Under the pieces are notes generated by a model. The model saw only the letters and a program-made list of their open reading frames with translations, was not told where the DNA came from and ran no database searches. Of a stretch of 39,316 nt of DNA, positions 8,314 to 16,414 are shown piece after piece. Origin of the DNA: JAPKZH01 sp964537875 (lineage in GTDB: Bacteria; Acidobacteriota; Aminicenantia; Aminicenantales; UBA4085); contig CAZIDN010000033.1 of NCBI GenBank assembly GCA_964537875.1, forward strand, positions 1 through 39,316. Direction: 5' to 3'. The stretch's first letter is position 1; each line of letters opens with the position of its first letter. The position numbers and the translations under genes are program-made.

Positions 8314-9597
8314 TCATAGCCCGGCCGGATAGACAATCTGGCCGGCCACGATCGTCATCGCCGGAACGCCCTTGAGCTTCCAGCCGTCGAACGGGCTGTT
8401 GCGGCTCTTCGATTGGAAAGTATTGACGTCGACCACGATCTCCTTGTGCAGGTTCAGGATGGTCAGGTCGGCGTCGGCGCCCACACGGATTTTTCCCTTG
8501 CCCGCCAGGCCAAGAAGTAGGGCGGGCTTAGTCGAGATCATCTCGATGAACTTGGCCAGCGAAATGACGTTCTTGTTGACCAGCCTGTCGAGGATGAGCG
8601 AAACCGCCGTCTCCAGCCCGATCATCCCGAACGGCGCTTTGTCCAGCTCGACCTCTTTTTCTTCCGTCGTATGGGGGGCGTGGTCGGTCGCAATCACGTC
8701 AATGGTGCCGTCTTTGACCGCCTCGAGAAGGGCCTTGACGTCGTCGGGCCCGCGCAGGGGCGGGTTGACTTTATAGTTGGTCTCATAATGCACTAAGGAG
8801 GCATCGGTCAGGATGAGATGATGGGGCGTGGCTTCCGCCGTGACTTTCACTTTCCTCTTTTTAGCTTCGCGGACGAGATGGACGGAGCCTTTCGTGCTCA
8901 GGTGGGCGATATGGAGCCGCGTCTCTGCCTTGTCGGCCAGGATGATGTCCCTGGCGACCATGATCTCTTCGGCCGAAGCGGGAATGCCCCGAAGCCCGAG
9001 CTGATAGGAATTCGGGCCTTCATGCATGATGCCGTCTTCGCTCAGGCTGTGGTCCTCACAGTGATCGATGATGAGCGTATTCAAGAATTTGGAATATTCC
9101 AGGGCTCGCCGCATCACCAGGCTGTTCTGGACGCACTTGCCGTCGTCAGAGAAGGCCACGGCTCCGGCGGCGACCTGCTCGGCCATGTCCGTGAGCTCCG
9201 TTCCCTGGAGCCCCTTGGTGATGGCGCTGATTGGGAAGATATGAACAACGGCCTGCCTGGCCGCTTCGGAAAGGATATACTCGGTCACCTGCCGGTGGTC
9301 ATTCGGCGGGGAAGTGTTGGGCATGGAACAGATGGATGTGAAGCCCCCCTTGGCCGCGGCCCGCGAGCCGGTTTCGATGGTCTCCTTGTTTTCCTGCCCC
9401 GGCTCCCGGAGATGGACGTGGATATCGATGAAACCGGGAGCGACGACGAGCCTGGAGGCGTCGATGACTTTGGCATCTTTGACGTCGAGCTTGGCTTTAA
9501 GATCGACAATCTTCCCTTTCTCGACCAGGATATCGAGGGTTTCGTCCGTCCCGGAATCCGGGTCGACCACCCGCCCGTTCTTAATCAGCAATCTCAC
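8314..9597 (-). CDS. pyrC: Dihydroorotase
   Basis: Dihydroorotase closes N-carbamoyl-aspartate to dihydroorotate, step three of pyrimidine synthesis, in the cytoplasm. The 427-residue protein is of the long class (PyrC of Bacillus type). Metal ligands H60 and H62 lie in DIHVHLREPG, further zinc histidines in IIDHCED and IAHLST, and the catalytic aspartate in IATDHAPH. The start codon is GTG at 9597 with AGGAG about ten bases upstream. pyrR ends only 12 bases upstream. No pyrB lies beside it, unlike the common pyrR-pyrB-pyrC order. Confidence 0.96.
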   Translation of the reverse strand: MRLLIKNGRVVDPDSGTDETLDILVEKGKIVDLKAKLDVKDAKVIDASRLVVAPGFIDIHVHLREPGQENKETIETGSRAAAKGGFTSICSMPNTSPPNDHRQVTEYILSEAARQAVVHIFPISAITKGLQGTELTDMAEQVAAGAVAFSDDGKCVQNSLVMRRALEYSKFLNTLIIDHCEDHSLSEDGIMHEGPNSYQLGLRGIPASAEEIMVARDIILADKAETRLHIAHLSTKGSVHLVREAKKRKVKVTAEATPHHLILTDASLVHYETNYKVNPPLRGPDDVKALLEAVKDGTIDVIATDHAPHTTEEKEVELDKAPFGMIGLETAVSLILDRLVNKNVISLAKFIEMISTKPALLLGLAGKGKIRVGADADLTILNLHKEIVVDVNTFQSKSRNSPFDGWKLKGVPAMTIVAGQIVYPAGL

Positions 9598-9609
9598 GGT
9601 CCTGGTCTC

Positions 9610-10167
9610 CTATTTCTTGAGCTCCGCCGGCTCGGTGATCAGCACTTCATCGCGGTTGTCGATTTCCTTGAGATGGACCTGGACGAGCTCGCGCCGGGAC
9701 GTGGGGAGCGACTTGCCGACATAGTCGGCCCGGATCGGCAGCTCTCGATGGCCGCGGTCGACAAGGACCAGCAGTTGGATCGTCTTGGGCCGGCCGATGT
9801 CGAAAAGGCTGTCCATGGCGGCGCGGATCGTCCGCCCCGTGAAAAGGACGTCGTCGACGAGAAGGACATCTTTCTTGGCCACGGTGAACGGAATCTCCGT
9901 CTTTTGGACCATGTGCTGCGTTTCGATCTCCGAGAAATCGTCACGGTACAATGTGATGTCCATGACGCCGACAGGGATATCGACCTTTTCCATCTCTTTG
10001 ATGAGCTTGGCGATGCGCTTGCCGATATAGATGCCCCGCGTCCGGATGCCGACGATGACCAAGTTCTTCAGGTTGCGGTTGCGCTCGAGGATTTCGGTCG
10101 CCATCCTGTAGAGAACGCGTTTGATTTTGCCGGGGTCCATCACGCCGGCTTTGATTTTTTCTTCCAT
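9610..10167 (-). CDS. pyrR: Bifunctional pyrimidine regulator PyrR / uracil phosphoribosyltransferase
   Basis: PyrR binds pyr-operon mRNA in a UMP-dependent way in Gram-positive bacteria and also has uracil phosphoribosyltransferase activity. The 185-residue protein is full length. The PRPP-binding loop is DVLLVDDVLFTGRTI, and the TSRRELVQVHL segment near the C-terminus matches the family. AGGAG lies seven bases before the ATG. It sits 89 bases after ribF and 12 bases before pyrC. I looked in the 89-base gap for the conserved PyrR binding loop and antiterminator stems and did not find a convincing one. Its role here could be enzymatic or could act on another transcript. Confidence 0.95.
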   Translation of the reverse strand: MEEKIKAGVMDPGKIKRVLYRMATEILERNRNLKNLVIVGIRTRGIYIGKRIAKLIKEMEKVDIPVGVMDITLYRDDFSEIETQHMVQKTEIPFTVAKKDVLLVDDVLFTGRTIRAAMDSLFDIGRPKTIQLLVLVDRGHRELPIRADYVGKSLPTSRRELVQVHLKEIDNRDEVLITEPAELKK

Positions 10168-10236
10168 GTCATTGCTCCTGACTCAAGCTCCGAGGCGTTG
10201 CCCCGTCGGGACATGTCCAACTCATGGTCTTTTATA

Positions 10237-10262
10237 CCATAGAACAGGCAGCCCTTCTATGG
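10237..10262. other. Perfect 8-bp stem-loop at the end of ribF
   Basis: CCATAGAA (10237-10244) pairs with TTCTATGG (10255-10262) around a ten-base loop, spanning the ribF stop codon. On the minus strand it is followed by TATAAAAG rather than a T-run, so it is more likely an mRNA processing or stability structure than a terminator. It lies in the gap before pyrR. Confidence 0.4.
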
Positions 10263-11189
10263 GAAAATTCGACGTCCCTGGAAAAACCGGTCGGCCGCAT
10301 CCATGTCCTTTTGGAGCTGGCGGGAGAGGTCCTCCGGCGAGGCGAACGCCCGTTCGTCGCGGAGTTTCTTCAAAAAACCGATTTTCACCGATTCTCCATA
10401 GATGTTCTTCCGGAAGTTGAGGATATGGACTTCGATGGTCAATTTTTTGCGGCCGAAGGTCGGGCGGACGCCGACGTTGGCCAGGGCCGGCCGGGGCTTT
10501 CCCTCCACGCCGAGGAGGGTCAAGAACACACCGCGGGGGACGATCTCGTTCGGGCTCTGGACGTTGGCCGTGGGGAAGCCCAGGGTTTTTCCGCGCCCGG
10601 CGCCCGAGATGACATCCCCCTCGATTTCGTAAAACCGACCCAGCAGCGGGACGGCATCCTCGACGGCCCCTTGTTGGAGAAGGTCCCGGATATGGCTGGA
10701 GCTGACGATGGTCCGGTTTTTCCTGACCTGGGGGACGGCATGAACCTCGAAGCCCAACTCATCGCCGTACCGGCAGAGGGCGGGGATATCGCCTTCGCGC
10801 TTTTTCCCGAAGCGAAAATTCTCGCCGATGATGACGGTCCGGACGGCCGCGGCATGGACCAGGACTTTTTCGACGAAGTCCCTGGGGCGGAGGTTGGCGA
10901 ACCTCCGGTTGAAGGGCACGACCAAGGTCGCTTCGACGCCGATGTTTTCGATGCCCTCCAGCCGCTGTTCGAGGGTTTGGATCATGCAGACCTTGTCCGG
11001 CCCAAAAATTTTTTCCGGATGCGGGGAGAAGGTCAGGACACAGGAGAGGAGCTTCTGGCGTTTGGCCTGCCGGACCAGGAATTTCAGGATTTTCCGGTGT
11101 CCCAGATGCAGGCCGTCGAAGTTCCCGATGGCCAGGGCCGAATGCCTGGAGAGACCGGCGAACTCTTCGAAGGAGCGGAAGACCTTCAT
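10257..11189 (-). CDS. ribF: Bifunctional riboflavin kinase / FAD synthetase
   Basis: RibF phosphorylates riboflavin to FMN and adenylylates FMN to FAD. The 310-residue protein has the nucleotidyltransferase (FAD synthetase) domain first, with GNFDGLHLGH (about 22-31) and the VSSSHIRDLL motif. The riboflavin kinase domain follows (about 185-305), with the GRGKTLGFPTAN and GVxFLT-type segments. Length is normal. It begins four bases after the DUF1844 gene and is followed by pyrR, so coenzyme and pyrimidine genes share a transcript. Confidence 0.96.
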   Translation of the reverse strand: MKVFRSFEEFAGLSRHSALAIGNFDGLHLGHRKILKFLVRQAKRQKLLSCVLTFSPHPEKIFGPDKVCMIQTLEQRLEGIENIGVEATLVVPFNRRFANLRPRDFVEKVLVHAAAVRTVIIGENFRFGKKREGDIPALCRYGDELGFEVHAVPQVRKNRTIVSSSHIRDLLQQGAVEDAVPLLGRFYEIEGDVISGAGRGKTLGFPTANVQSPNEIVPRGVFLTLLGVEGKPRPALANVGVRPTFGRKKLTIEVHILNFRKNIYGESVKIGFLKKLRDERAFASPEDLSRQLQKDMDAADRFFQGRRIFP

Positions 11190-11193
11190 GGTT

Positions 11194-11520
11194 TCACAGC
11201 TTGATGATGTTCGCCTTGGTCATGTAGCTCATCTTGAGCTGGGCGAGGCACGATTCAAGGAAGGTCTCTTCATCGGGCTGGAGCTGGCCCTGGGTCCGCG
11301 TCTTGAGGAGGTCCAGAATGTCGATCAGCCTTTTGGCAAAATCCAGGTTTGGAGCGACCTCGCTTTTCAGCGGGTCCTCCATCAGTCCCAGCTTGACGAG
11401 CGCCTGGGTGTAGAAAGGGAAGACGATCGAGCTGAAGTCCAGAGGGGGCAGGAATTCCTTAAGCTCGTCCTGTTTTTTTTCCCCGGCGTCCGGGGAATCC
11501 GTCGAATCTTTTTTGCTCAT
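11194..11520 (-). CDS. DUF1844 family protein
   Basis: This 108-residue soluble protein is of unknown function. Its central part, DFSSIVFPFYTQALVKLGL followed by a Lys/Asp-rich helix and FAKRLIDILDLLKTRTQGQL, matches the DUF1844 family as I know it. Members are small helical proteins that often sit near translation or cofactor genes. It is the first gene of the DUF1844-ribF-pyrR-pyrC-rnc run and ends four bases before ribF. A promoter at 11637-11665 precedes it with an untranslated leader of about 110 bases. Confidence 0.82.
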   Translation of the reverse strand: MSKKDSTDSPDAGEKKQDELKEFLPPLDFSSIVFPFYTQALVKLGLMEDPLKSEVAPNLDFAKRLIDILDLLKTRTQGQLQPDEETFLESCLAQLKMSYMTKANIIKL

Positions 11521-11636
11521 GGCCTTTTGTCCCTGGCGGCGGCTCGCTGTCTTTTTTGTTCAAGCAATCAGACAGGCGCGATTCTTACACAAACAAACGG
11601 TCGAGGCAAACACTAATCGTTATCGAGCCGTCCAAA

Positions 11637-11665
11637 ATATTATCCGGTTTTGCCGAAAAATTCAA
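11637..11665 (-). promoter_or_regulatory. Promoter of the DUF1844-ribF-pyrR-pyrC-rnc operon
   Basis: On the minus strand TTGAAT (11665-11660) and TAATAT (11642-11637) are 17 bases apart. Transcription from about 11630 leaves a 110-base leader in which CGGCTCG near 11620 can pair with CGAGCCG near 11545. Confidence 0.5.
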
Positions 11666-11683
11666 GACGCCGGGGATTCTGAT

Positions 11684-12021
11684 AAGCATCTCCGTTTGTC
11701 TGATTTCAAAGAGGCGTGGGTATCGCCCCTGAAGCCCCCCTAGCGGAGGGGGGTCCCGGACACTCTTGGAGGAGGACCCTTTTGCAGGTTCCCCCTCCAA
11801 CGGGCGGCGGGAATACCCGCCAGCCCTGCCACCCCTCCAAGGAGCATCCTCCCATGAATTCATCGCCAAATGCTCCTTGGAAGGATGGCAGGGAGCGAAG
11901 TGACCGTTGGAAGGAAACCCCACCAAAGGGTTTCCTTCCAAGAGTATCCGCCGGGACTGGTTCCCCAGGGGGCCGGGGGCGATACCCACGCCTTTTTGAA
12001 ATCACATATTTGGAGATGCTT
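11684..12021. repeat. 340-bp imperfect palindromic element (MITE-like)
   Basis: The arms begin AAGCATCTCC (11684-11693) and end GGAGATGCTT (12012-12021). They continue inward as TGATTTCAAA(G/A)AGGCGTGGGTATCGCCCC on both strands, then GTCCCGG, ACTCTTGGA, CCTTCCAACGG-type blocks and CCTGCCACCCCTCCAAGGAGCA, towards a centre at ATGAATTCAT (11854-11863). Internal hairpins include 11908-11941 (TTGGAAGGAAACCC / GGGTTTCCTTCCAA) and the C-run/G-run loop at 11733-11753. The same C-run core occurs at 23-40. Reading frames through the element are proline-rich translations of the palindrome and are not taken as genes. It fills most of the 620-base gap between the DUF1844 gene and mazG. Confidence 0.85.
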
Positions 12022-12085
12022 CCGGGATACTGTCGGCGGCGCCCGCTTCCGGCGTTCCGGAGGGGGTGGAAACCCAAGAATCAGC

Positions 12086-12114
12086 TTGTGATCCAAACGG
12101 CCGCTCATTATAAT
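12086..12114 (+). promoter_or_regulatory. mazG promoter
   Basis: TTGTGA (12086-12091) and a perfect TATAAT (12109-12114) are 17 bases apart. The predicted leader is about 20 bases and holds GGAGAG before the ATG at 12142. Confidence 0.6.
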
Positions 12115-12141
12115 GAAAAAAAACTCGCCGGAGAGAAGACC

Positions 12142-12918
12142 ATGGAACCTGAAAAAAATGTCGGCAAAAAATTTGATACACTGGTGGCCATCATCGGCAG
12201 GCTTCGGGCCAAGGACGGATGCCCCTGGGACAGGCAGCAGAACAAGCGGACGATCATGAATTATTTCCTGGAGGAGGTCTATGAGGCCGTCGATGCGGCC
12301 GCCGGCAGAAACCCGCAGGCCCTGGCCGAGGAACTGGGCGATGTCCTGATGGAGATCGTCTTCCTTTCCCGTCTCTTCGAAGAACAAGGCCGCTTCTCGA
12401 TTTCCCGGGTTCTCGACGGGATCAACCAAAAAATGGTCCGACGCCATCCCCACGTCTTCGGCGCCAAAAAAGTCGGATCGGCCCGCCGCGTTTTGGATGA
12501 ATGGATCCGGCAGAAGAAGGCCGAAAAAAACCGGGCGTCGCATTTTGACGGGATTTCCCGGAAAGCCCCGTCCTTGCTGGCCGCTTTCCAAGTCGGCCTT
12601 CGGGTCTCCCATTTCGGTTTCGACTGGCCGGGCCCGGCCGAGGCGCTTCAAAAGGTCAAAGAGGAAATCGGCGAGCTGGAGAACGCCCTGAAAACGCGCC
12701 GGCGCAGAGAGGCGGAGGAGGAGATCGGCGATGTTTTTTTTGCCCTGGCCAACGTGTCAAGGCTTCTCGGCCTCAACCCAGAGATCGCCCTCCGGCGGGC
12801 CAACGGCAAGTTTATGAGGCGGTTTTTGAAACTCGAGAGAAGACTCCAAGCCCAAGGGAAAAAGCTCGGCCGGGCAAGCCTTGACGAGATGGACAAGATC
12901 TGGGACGAAATTAAATAA
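12142..12918 (+). CDS. mazG: Nucleoside triphosphate pyrophosphohydrolase MazG
   Basis: MazG hydrolyses (d)NTPs to NMPs and pyrophosphate and cleans aberrant nucleotides. The 258-residue protein has the two-domain layout of E. coli MazG. Domain one carries EEVYEAVD and EELGDVLMEIVF; domain two carries EEIGELENAL and EEIGDVFFALANVSRL, the EExxE and ExxD metal sites. The start at 12142 has GGAGAG about seven bases upstream and a promoter just before it; the frame is open further upstream only because the palindromic repeat lacks stops. It converges on prfB with a hairpin between. Confidence 0.94.
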   Translation: MEPEKNVGKKFDTLVAIIGRLRAKDGCPWDRQQNKRTIMNYFLEEVYEAVDAAAGRNPQALAEELGDVLMEIVFLSRLFEEQGRFSISRVLDGINQKMVRRHPHVFGAKKVGSARRVLDEWIRQKKAEKNRASHFDGISRKAPSLLAAFQVGLRVSHFGFDWPGPAEALQKVKEEIGELENALKTRRRREAEEEIGDVFFALANVSRLLGLNPEIALRRANGKFMRRFLKLERRLQAQGKKLGRASLDEMDKIWDEIK

Positions 12919-12969
12919 AAAGGGGACGGTTCGATTTTCCCGCTTGAGAAAATAACACCGTCCCCTTTT
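12918..12969. repeat. REP-like palindrome between convergent mazG and prfB
   Basis: AAAAGGGGACGGT (12918-12930) and ACCGTCCCCTTTT (12957-12969) form a perfect 13-bp stem. An inner ATTTTC / GAAAAT stem (12934-12939, 12948-12953) surrounds CCGCTTGA. The stem ends in TTTT on both strands, so it could terminate transcription from either side. The GGGGACGGTTC motif recalls REP-type elements mobilised by Y1 (RAYT) transposases in other bacteria, from memory. Confidence 0.75.
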
Positions 12970-12988
12970 GACTCTCTCTTTTCGTTTT

Positions 12989-14120
12989 TTATGAGGCCGT
13001 CTTTTTCCGAAGGAGCAGGCTGGCCTTGATGAAGTCGTCGAGGTCGCCGTCAAGGACCCTGTCCGTATCGCCGGTCTCGACTTTTGACCGCAGGTCCTTG
13101 ATCAGCCTGTAGGGATGGAGGACATAGGACCGGATCTGGTTGCCCCAGGCGATGTCGGTTTTGGCGTCCTCCATTTTTTCGATCTTGGCCATCTGCTTTT
13201 TCTTCTCGAGCTCGTACAAGCGCGCTTTGAGGACCTTCATGGCCGAGGCTTTGTTCTTGTGCTGGGAGCGTTCGTTCTGGCATTGGACGACGATTCCCGT
13301 CGGGATATGGGTGATTCGAACGGCCGAGTCCGTGACGTTGACGTGCTGGCCGCCGCGGCCTCCGGCCCGGTAGGTGTCGATGCGCAGGTCTTCAGGGTTG
13401 ATGCCGACTTCGATATCTTCATCCACTTCCGGAAAGACGAAGACGGCGGCGAACGAGGTATGGCGGCGTTTGTTGGCGTCGAACGGCGAGATGCGGACGA
13501 GGCGATGCACGCCGGATTCCTGGCTGAGGTTGCCGAAGGCATAATCTCCTTCGAACCGCAGGGTGGTGCTTTTGAGACCCGCTTCTTCCCCCGGTTGAAG
13601 GTCCAGGACTTCCGTTTTGTATCCTTTGCGCTCGGCATAGCGCAGGTACATCCTGAGGAGGATCTGGGCCCAGTCTTGTGATTCGGTCCCTCCCGCGCCG
13701 GGGTGGATGGTCAGAATGGCGTTGCGGATGTCATCGGCCTCGAAAAAGAGCATCTGGAGTTCGGCATCCCCGAGGCGCTTGCCGAAAGCGGCCAGGCTCT
13801 GCTCGAATTCCCGGTCGACATTTTCGCCCTCCCGCGCCAGCTCGAGCAGCACATCGAGTTCCTCCTTTTTCTCATGGAGGCCGGTTATAAAATGAATCTC
13901 CCGCTCCAGCCGTTTTTTGCTCTGCTGAAGCGTCTGCGATTTCTTCTGGTCCTGCCAGACATCGGGGGAGGAGAGTTCTTCGTTCAGGGCTTCGGCCTGG
14001 GCCTTTTTTTGATCGAGGTCAAAGAAAACCTCGAAGCTCTTCGAACTTGGCAAAGGCCTCCTTGGCCTTGGCCTGAAGGTCCGAGAAGTGTTCGGCGGAA
14101 ACGGGATTCGGAGGAGTCAT
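12989..14120 (-). CDS. prfB: Peptide chain release factor 2, with programmed +1 frameshift
   Basis: RF2 reads UAA and UGA and triggers peptide release. The 376-residue product has the RF2 tripeptide SPF (in RISPFDANKRRHTSF) and the catalytic GGQ loop (RAGGRGGQHVN). Translation starts at ATG 14120, whose ATGA overlaps the lnt stop. The first 33 codons end in ELRGFL and then meet an in-frame UGA at 14021-14019. The site reads GAGGT, three bases, CTT TGA C, as in the autoregulated frameshift of bacterial prfB. A +1 slip at CTT (14024-14022) continues as DLDQKK in the frame that runs to 12989. Taking the ATG at 14053 as start, inside the shifted frame, would lose the N-terminus. Confidence 0.95.
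14018..14036 (-). promoter_or_regulatory. prfB: prfB +1 recoding site
   Basis: On the minus strand an internal Shine-Dalgarno-like GAGGT is followed by three bases and the slippery CTT-TGA-C (14024-14018). Low RF2 lets the ribosome slip and make more RF2, so the gene is autoregulated. The layout agrees with the known bacterial element, though the SD is GAGGT rather than AGGGGG. Confidence 0.9.
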
Positions 14121-15637
14121 GTCCGTCTCTTAAAGAGTGCCAGAATAAAGGCGATCGCGCTCAAAGTCAAGCCCAGGATGGAGAAGAGGTCGCCAAACCG
14201 GGAGTAGAATGTCAATTTTTTGGAGGGCGTCACGGTTCCGGTCAAGAACGTTTTGGTGTCGATCCGGGACTGGGCTAGAATTCGGCCGTAGGGATCGATG
14301 ATGCCGCTGATCCCGGTCGTGGCCGCCCGGAGCAAAAAGCGTCTGTTTTCCACGGCCCGGAAAACGGCGTTGGCGAAATGCTGATAGGGCGCCGACGTGT
14401 TGCCGTACCAGCCGTCGTTGGTGATCGTGACCAGAAAGTCGGCGCCTTTCTTGGCGAACCGCCGGACGAGGTCGGGGAAGATGATCTCATAGCAGATCGG
14501 AGATCCGAACTTCAGGCTGTCGAACCTGTGTAGCACGTGCTCTCGGCCGGGCGTGATCTCGCCGATGGCGTGGGTCACTTTTTCGATAAAGCCAAAGATC
14601 TTTTTATAGGGCGTGTATTCCCCGAACGGGACCAGATGCATCTTGTAGTAAGTGCTCATGGTCAGGTCGGGCGCAAGACAAAGGGCCGTGTTATGGTAGA
14701 GCCTTTGGCCCGGCGGTCCCGTGGACTCGTTGGTCCCCAGGAGGAGCGTGCTTTGGCTGTCCCGGGCGAATTGGCAGAGGATACGCTTGAAGCTTTGGTA
14801 GAGTGCGTCCTCACAGCCGAAGCAGAGAGGCACGGAGAATTCGGGCCAGATGATGAGCCGGGCGCCTTTTTCGGAGGACTGCCGGCTGAGCTCGACATGC
14901 TCTTCGAACAGCTTCAAGATGTCCTGGGTTGCGACTTCATTCCAGTAGATGTCGGAGGAGACATTTCCCTGGATGACCGAAGCCTTGAAAGAGTCCGGCG
15001 TTTCGGCCGCTTTTTTTAAGCTCAGGAAACCGCCGAGATGGACCGCGACCATCAAGATGATGGCCAGGGCAAAGGGCCATCTTTTCATGGTCTTGACGGA
15101 ATAGACGAACAGGCTTTGAAAAAGGACAAGGACGAACGAGACGCCGTAAACGCCGGTGACGGACGTCATTTGAATAAAGGAAAGATTTTTAAACTGACTG
15201 AGGCCGAGCACTCCCCAGGGGAATCCCGTGAAGATGAAGGTCAGGATGTACTCGAGCGCCACCCAAAGAAACGGGGCGATCAAATAAGCCGCGCTTGGAT
15301 AGGATGTCCGGATTCTGACAAAGACAGCCCAGAAAATCGCCCAGGCCAGGGCTAGGAAAAGGATCAAGAGGAGGTAGATCAAGAGGCTGAGGGCCGTGGA
15401 CAGATGGCCGTAGTGGGCCGGCACCGAGGGGATCCAATAGAGCAGGACACCGTAAAAAAAGGTCCCGGCGATAAGGCCGATGAGGAACGAGGATTTTACC
15501 GTCCTCCGGGAGGTGAGGAAAAAGAGAGGGATCAATGAGATCCAGACCAGAAAAGGAAGGCCGATCTTGGGAAAAGCCAGAGCGGTCAGGACACCGCATA
15601 AAGCGGCCACGCCGACGTCCGTGAGTTTGATGTTCAA
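14117..15637 (-). CDS. lnt: Apolipoprotein N-acyltransferase
   Basis: Lnt adds the third acyl chain to lipoproteins at the periplasmic face of the inner membrane. The 506-residue protein begins with six to seven membrane helices (to about residue 195) and has a nitrilase-like domain carrying the E-K-C triad: E in IIWPEFSVP, K in YYKMHLVPFGEYTP, C in GSPICYEIIFP. A C-terminal helix follows. The start is TTG at 15637 with AGGAGG five bases upstream; longer readings only translate the preceding SPOR gene in another frame. Its stop overlaps the prfB start (ATGA). Confidence 0.93.
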   Translation of the reverse strand: MNIKLTDVGVAALCGVLTALAFPKIGLPFLVWISLIPLFFLTSRRTVKSSFLIGLIAGTFFYGVLLYWIPSVPAHYGHLSTALSLLIYLLLILFLALAWAIFWAVFVRIRTSYPSAAYLIAPFLWVALEYILTFIFTGFPWGVLGLSQFKNLSFIQMTSVTGVYGVSFVLVLFQSLFVYSVKTMKRWPFALAIILMVAVHLGGFLSLKKAAETPDSFKASVIQGNVSSDIYWNEVATQDILKLFEEHVELSRQSSEKGARLIIWPEFSVPLCFGCEDALYQSFKRILCQFARDSQSTLLLGTNESTGPPGQRLYHNTALCLAPDLTMSTYYKMHLVPFGEYTPYKKIFGFIEKVTHAIGEITPGREHVLHRFDSLKFGSPICYEIIFPDLVRRFAKKGADFLVTITNDGWYGNTSAPYQHFANAVFRAVENRRFLLRAATTGISGIIDPYGRILAQSRIDTKTFLTGTVTPSKKLTFYSRFGDLFSILGLTLSAIAFILALFKRRT

Positions 15638-15695
15638 ACCGCCCTCCTGGTTCTGCGGAAAATCCCTGGTGCCTGGTTTGAAATCGAAGCCATTC

Positions 15696-16409
15696 CTAGC
15701 GGACGATGAAGAAGTCGGTCTTTTTTTGTTTGAGAGCGTCGGCGAGCTTCGTCCGGCCGGCGTCCGCATCGTCCCTTGAGCCAAAAGGACCGATCCTGAC
15801 TCGGAACACAGCCTTTTGATCCGTGGCCAAGGGGTCCATGACGAAAGCCGTGAAGGCTTCTTTCTCCAATTTTTTGGCGTATGTGGAGGCAGCCTCCTTG
15901 TCCGCGAAGGCACCGACCTGGATAAAGAACTGGATATTGGGCTTGGAATCCGCCGCTTTCACCGCCGGCTTTTCGGTCTCCGGCTTGGCTTTTATCTCCA
16001 CCGGCTTTTTGGCCGCCGTCTGCGCCTTGGCTTCAACAGACTTATCTTTGGCCGGAGGCGTTTCTGTTTTTGAGGAAGGCTTTTGTTGCTCAGCAGCCTG
16101 CTTGGATTCGAGCTTGGCGTTCGTAGCCGCTCCGGTCTTGGCCGCTTCCTGCTTGGCCTGCTTGTGGGATTGGAGTTCCTTTTGGATGTCGGCCGCGCCC
16201 GCTTCTGCGGGAACGATCGGTTTTTCGGCTACCTTCTCGGTTTTGAGCCGGCCCGGAAGGTCGGCTTCGGCTGTCAGCTGGCCCTGCTTTTTTCCCACGG
16301 AGACTCCCAGCAGAAAAATGAAAACGCCGAGCACCAGGATGGCCAAAAAGACAAAGACGAGCTGGGTGCTCGAAAACTGCAGTTCGCGGAATTCCTTATT
16401 CTTTTCCAT
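15696..16409 (-). CDS. Membrane-anchored SPOR domain protein
   Basis: This 237-residue protein has a short cytoplasmic N-terminus and one membrane helix (about 17-39). A Lys/Ala/Glu-rich linker of about 115 residues precedes a C-terminal SPOR domain (about 158-237, starting IQFFIQVGAF and including VFRVRIGPFGS). SPOR domains bind denuded peptidoglycan glycan strands at division septa, so a cell-wall or division role is likely, as in FtsN or DedD. It begins five bases after the slipin gene and precedes lnt. Confidence 0.88.
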   Translation of the reverse strand: MEKNKEFRELQFSSTQLVFVFLAILVLGVFIFLLGVSVGKKQGQLTAEADLPGRLKTEKVAEKPIVPAEAGAADIQKELQSHKQAKQEAAKTGAATNAKLESKQAAEQQKPSSKTETPPAKDKSVEAKAQTAAKKPVEIKAKPETEKPAVKAADSKPNIQFFIQVGAFADKEAASTYAKKLEKEAFTAFVMDPLATDQKAVFRVRIGPFGSRDDADAGRTKLADALKQKKTDFFIVR

Positions 16410-16414
16410 CGGCG

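Noticed and set aside
8818..10242. 474-residue plus-strand frame over pyrC and pyrR
   Set aside because: It lies opposite two strongly supported genes and has no ribosome site or family pattern.
10168..10256. PyrR attenuator or binding loop before pyrR
   Set aside because: No conserved loop sequence or antiterminator/terminator pair was found, only an 8-bp stem at the ribF stop.
11716..12141. N-terminal extension of mazG and minus-strand frames through the palindrome
   Set aside because: They are translations of the inverted repeat, rich in Pro/Gly; mazG has its own promoter and ribosome site at 12142.
15638..15913. Longer N-terminus for lnt
   Set aside because: It only reads the SPOR gene in another frame; TTG 15637 has AGGAGG at five bases and begins with a membrane helix.
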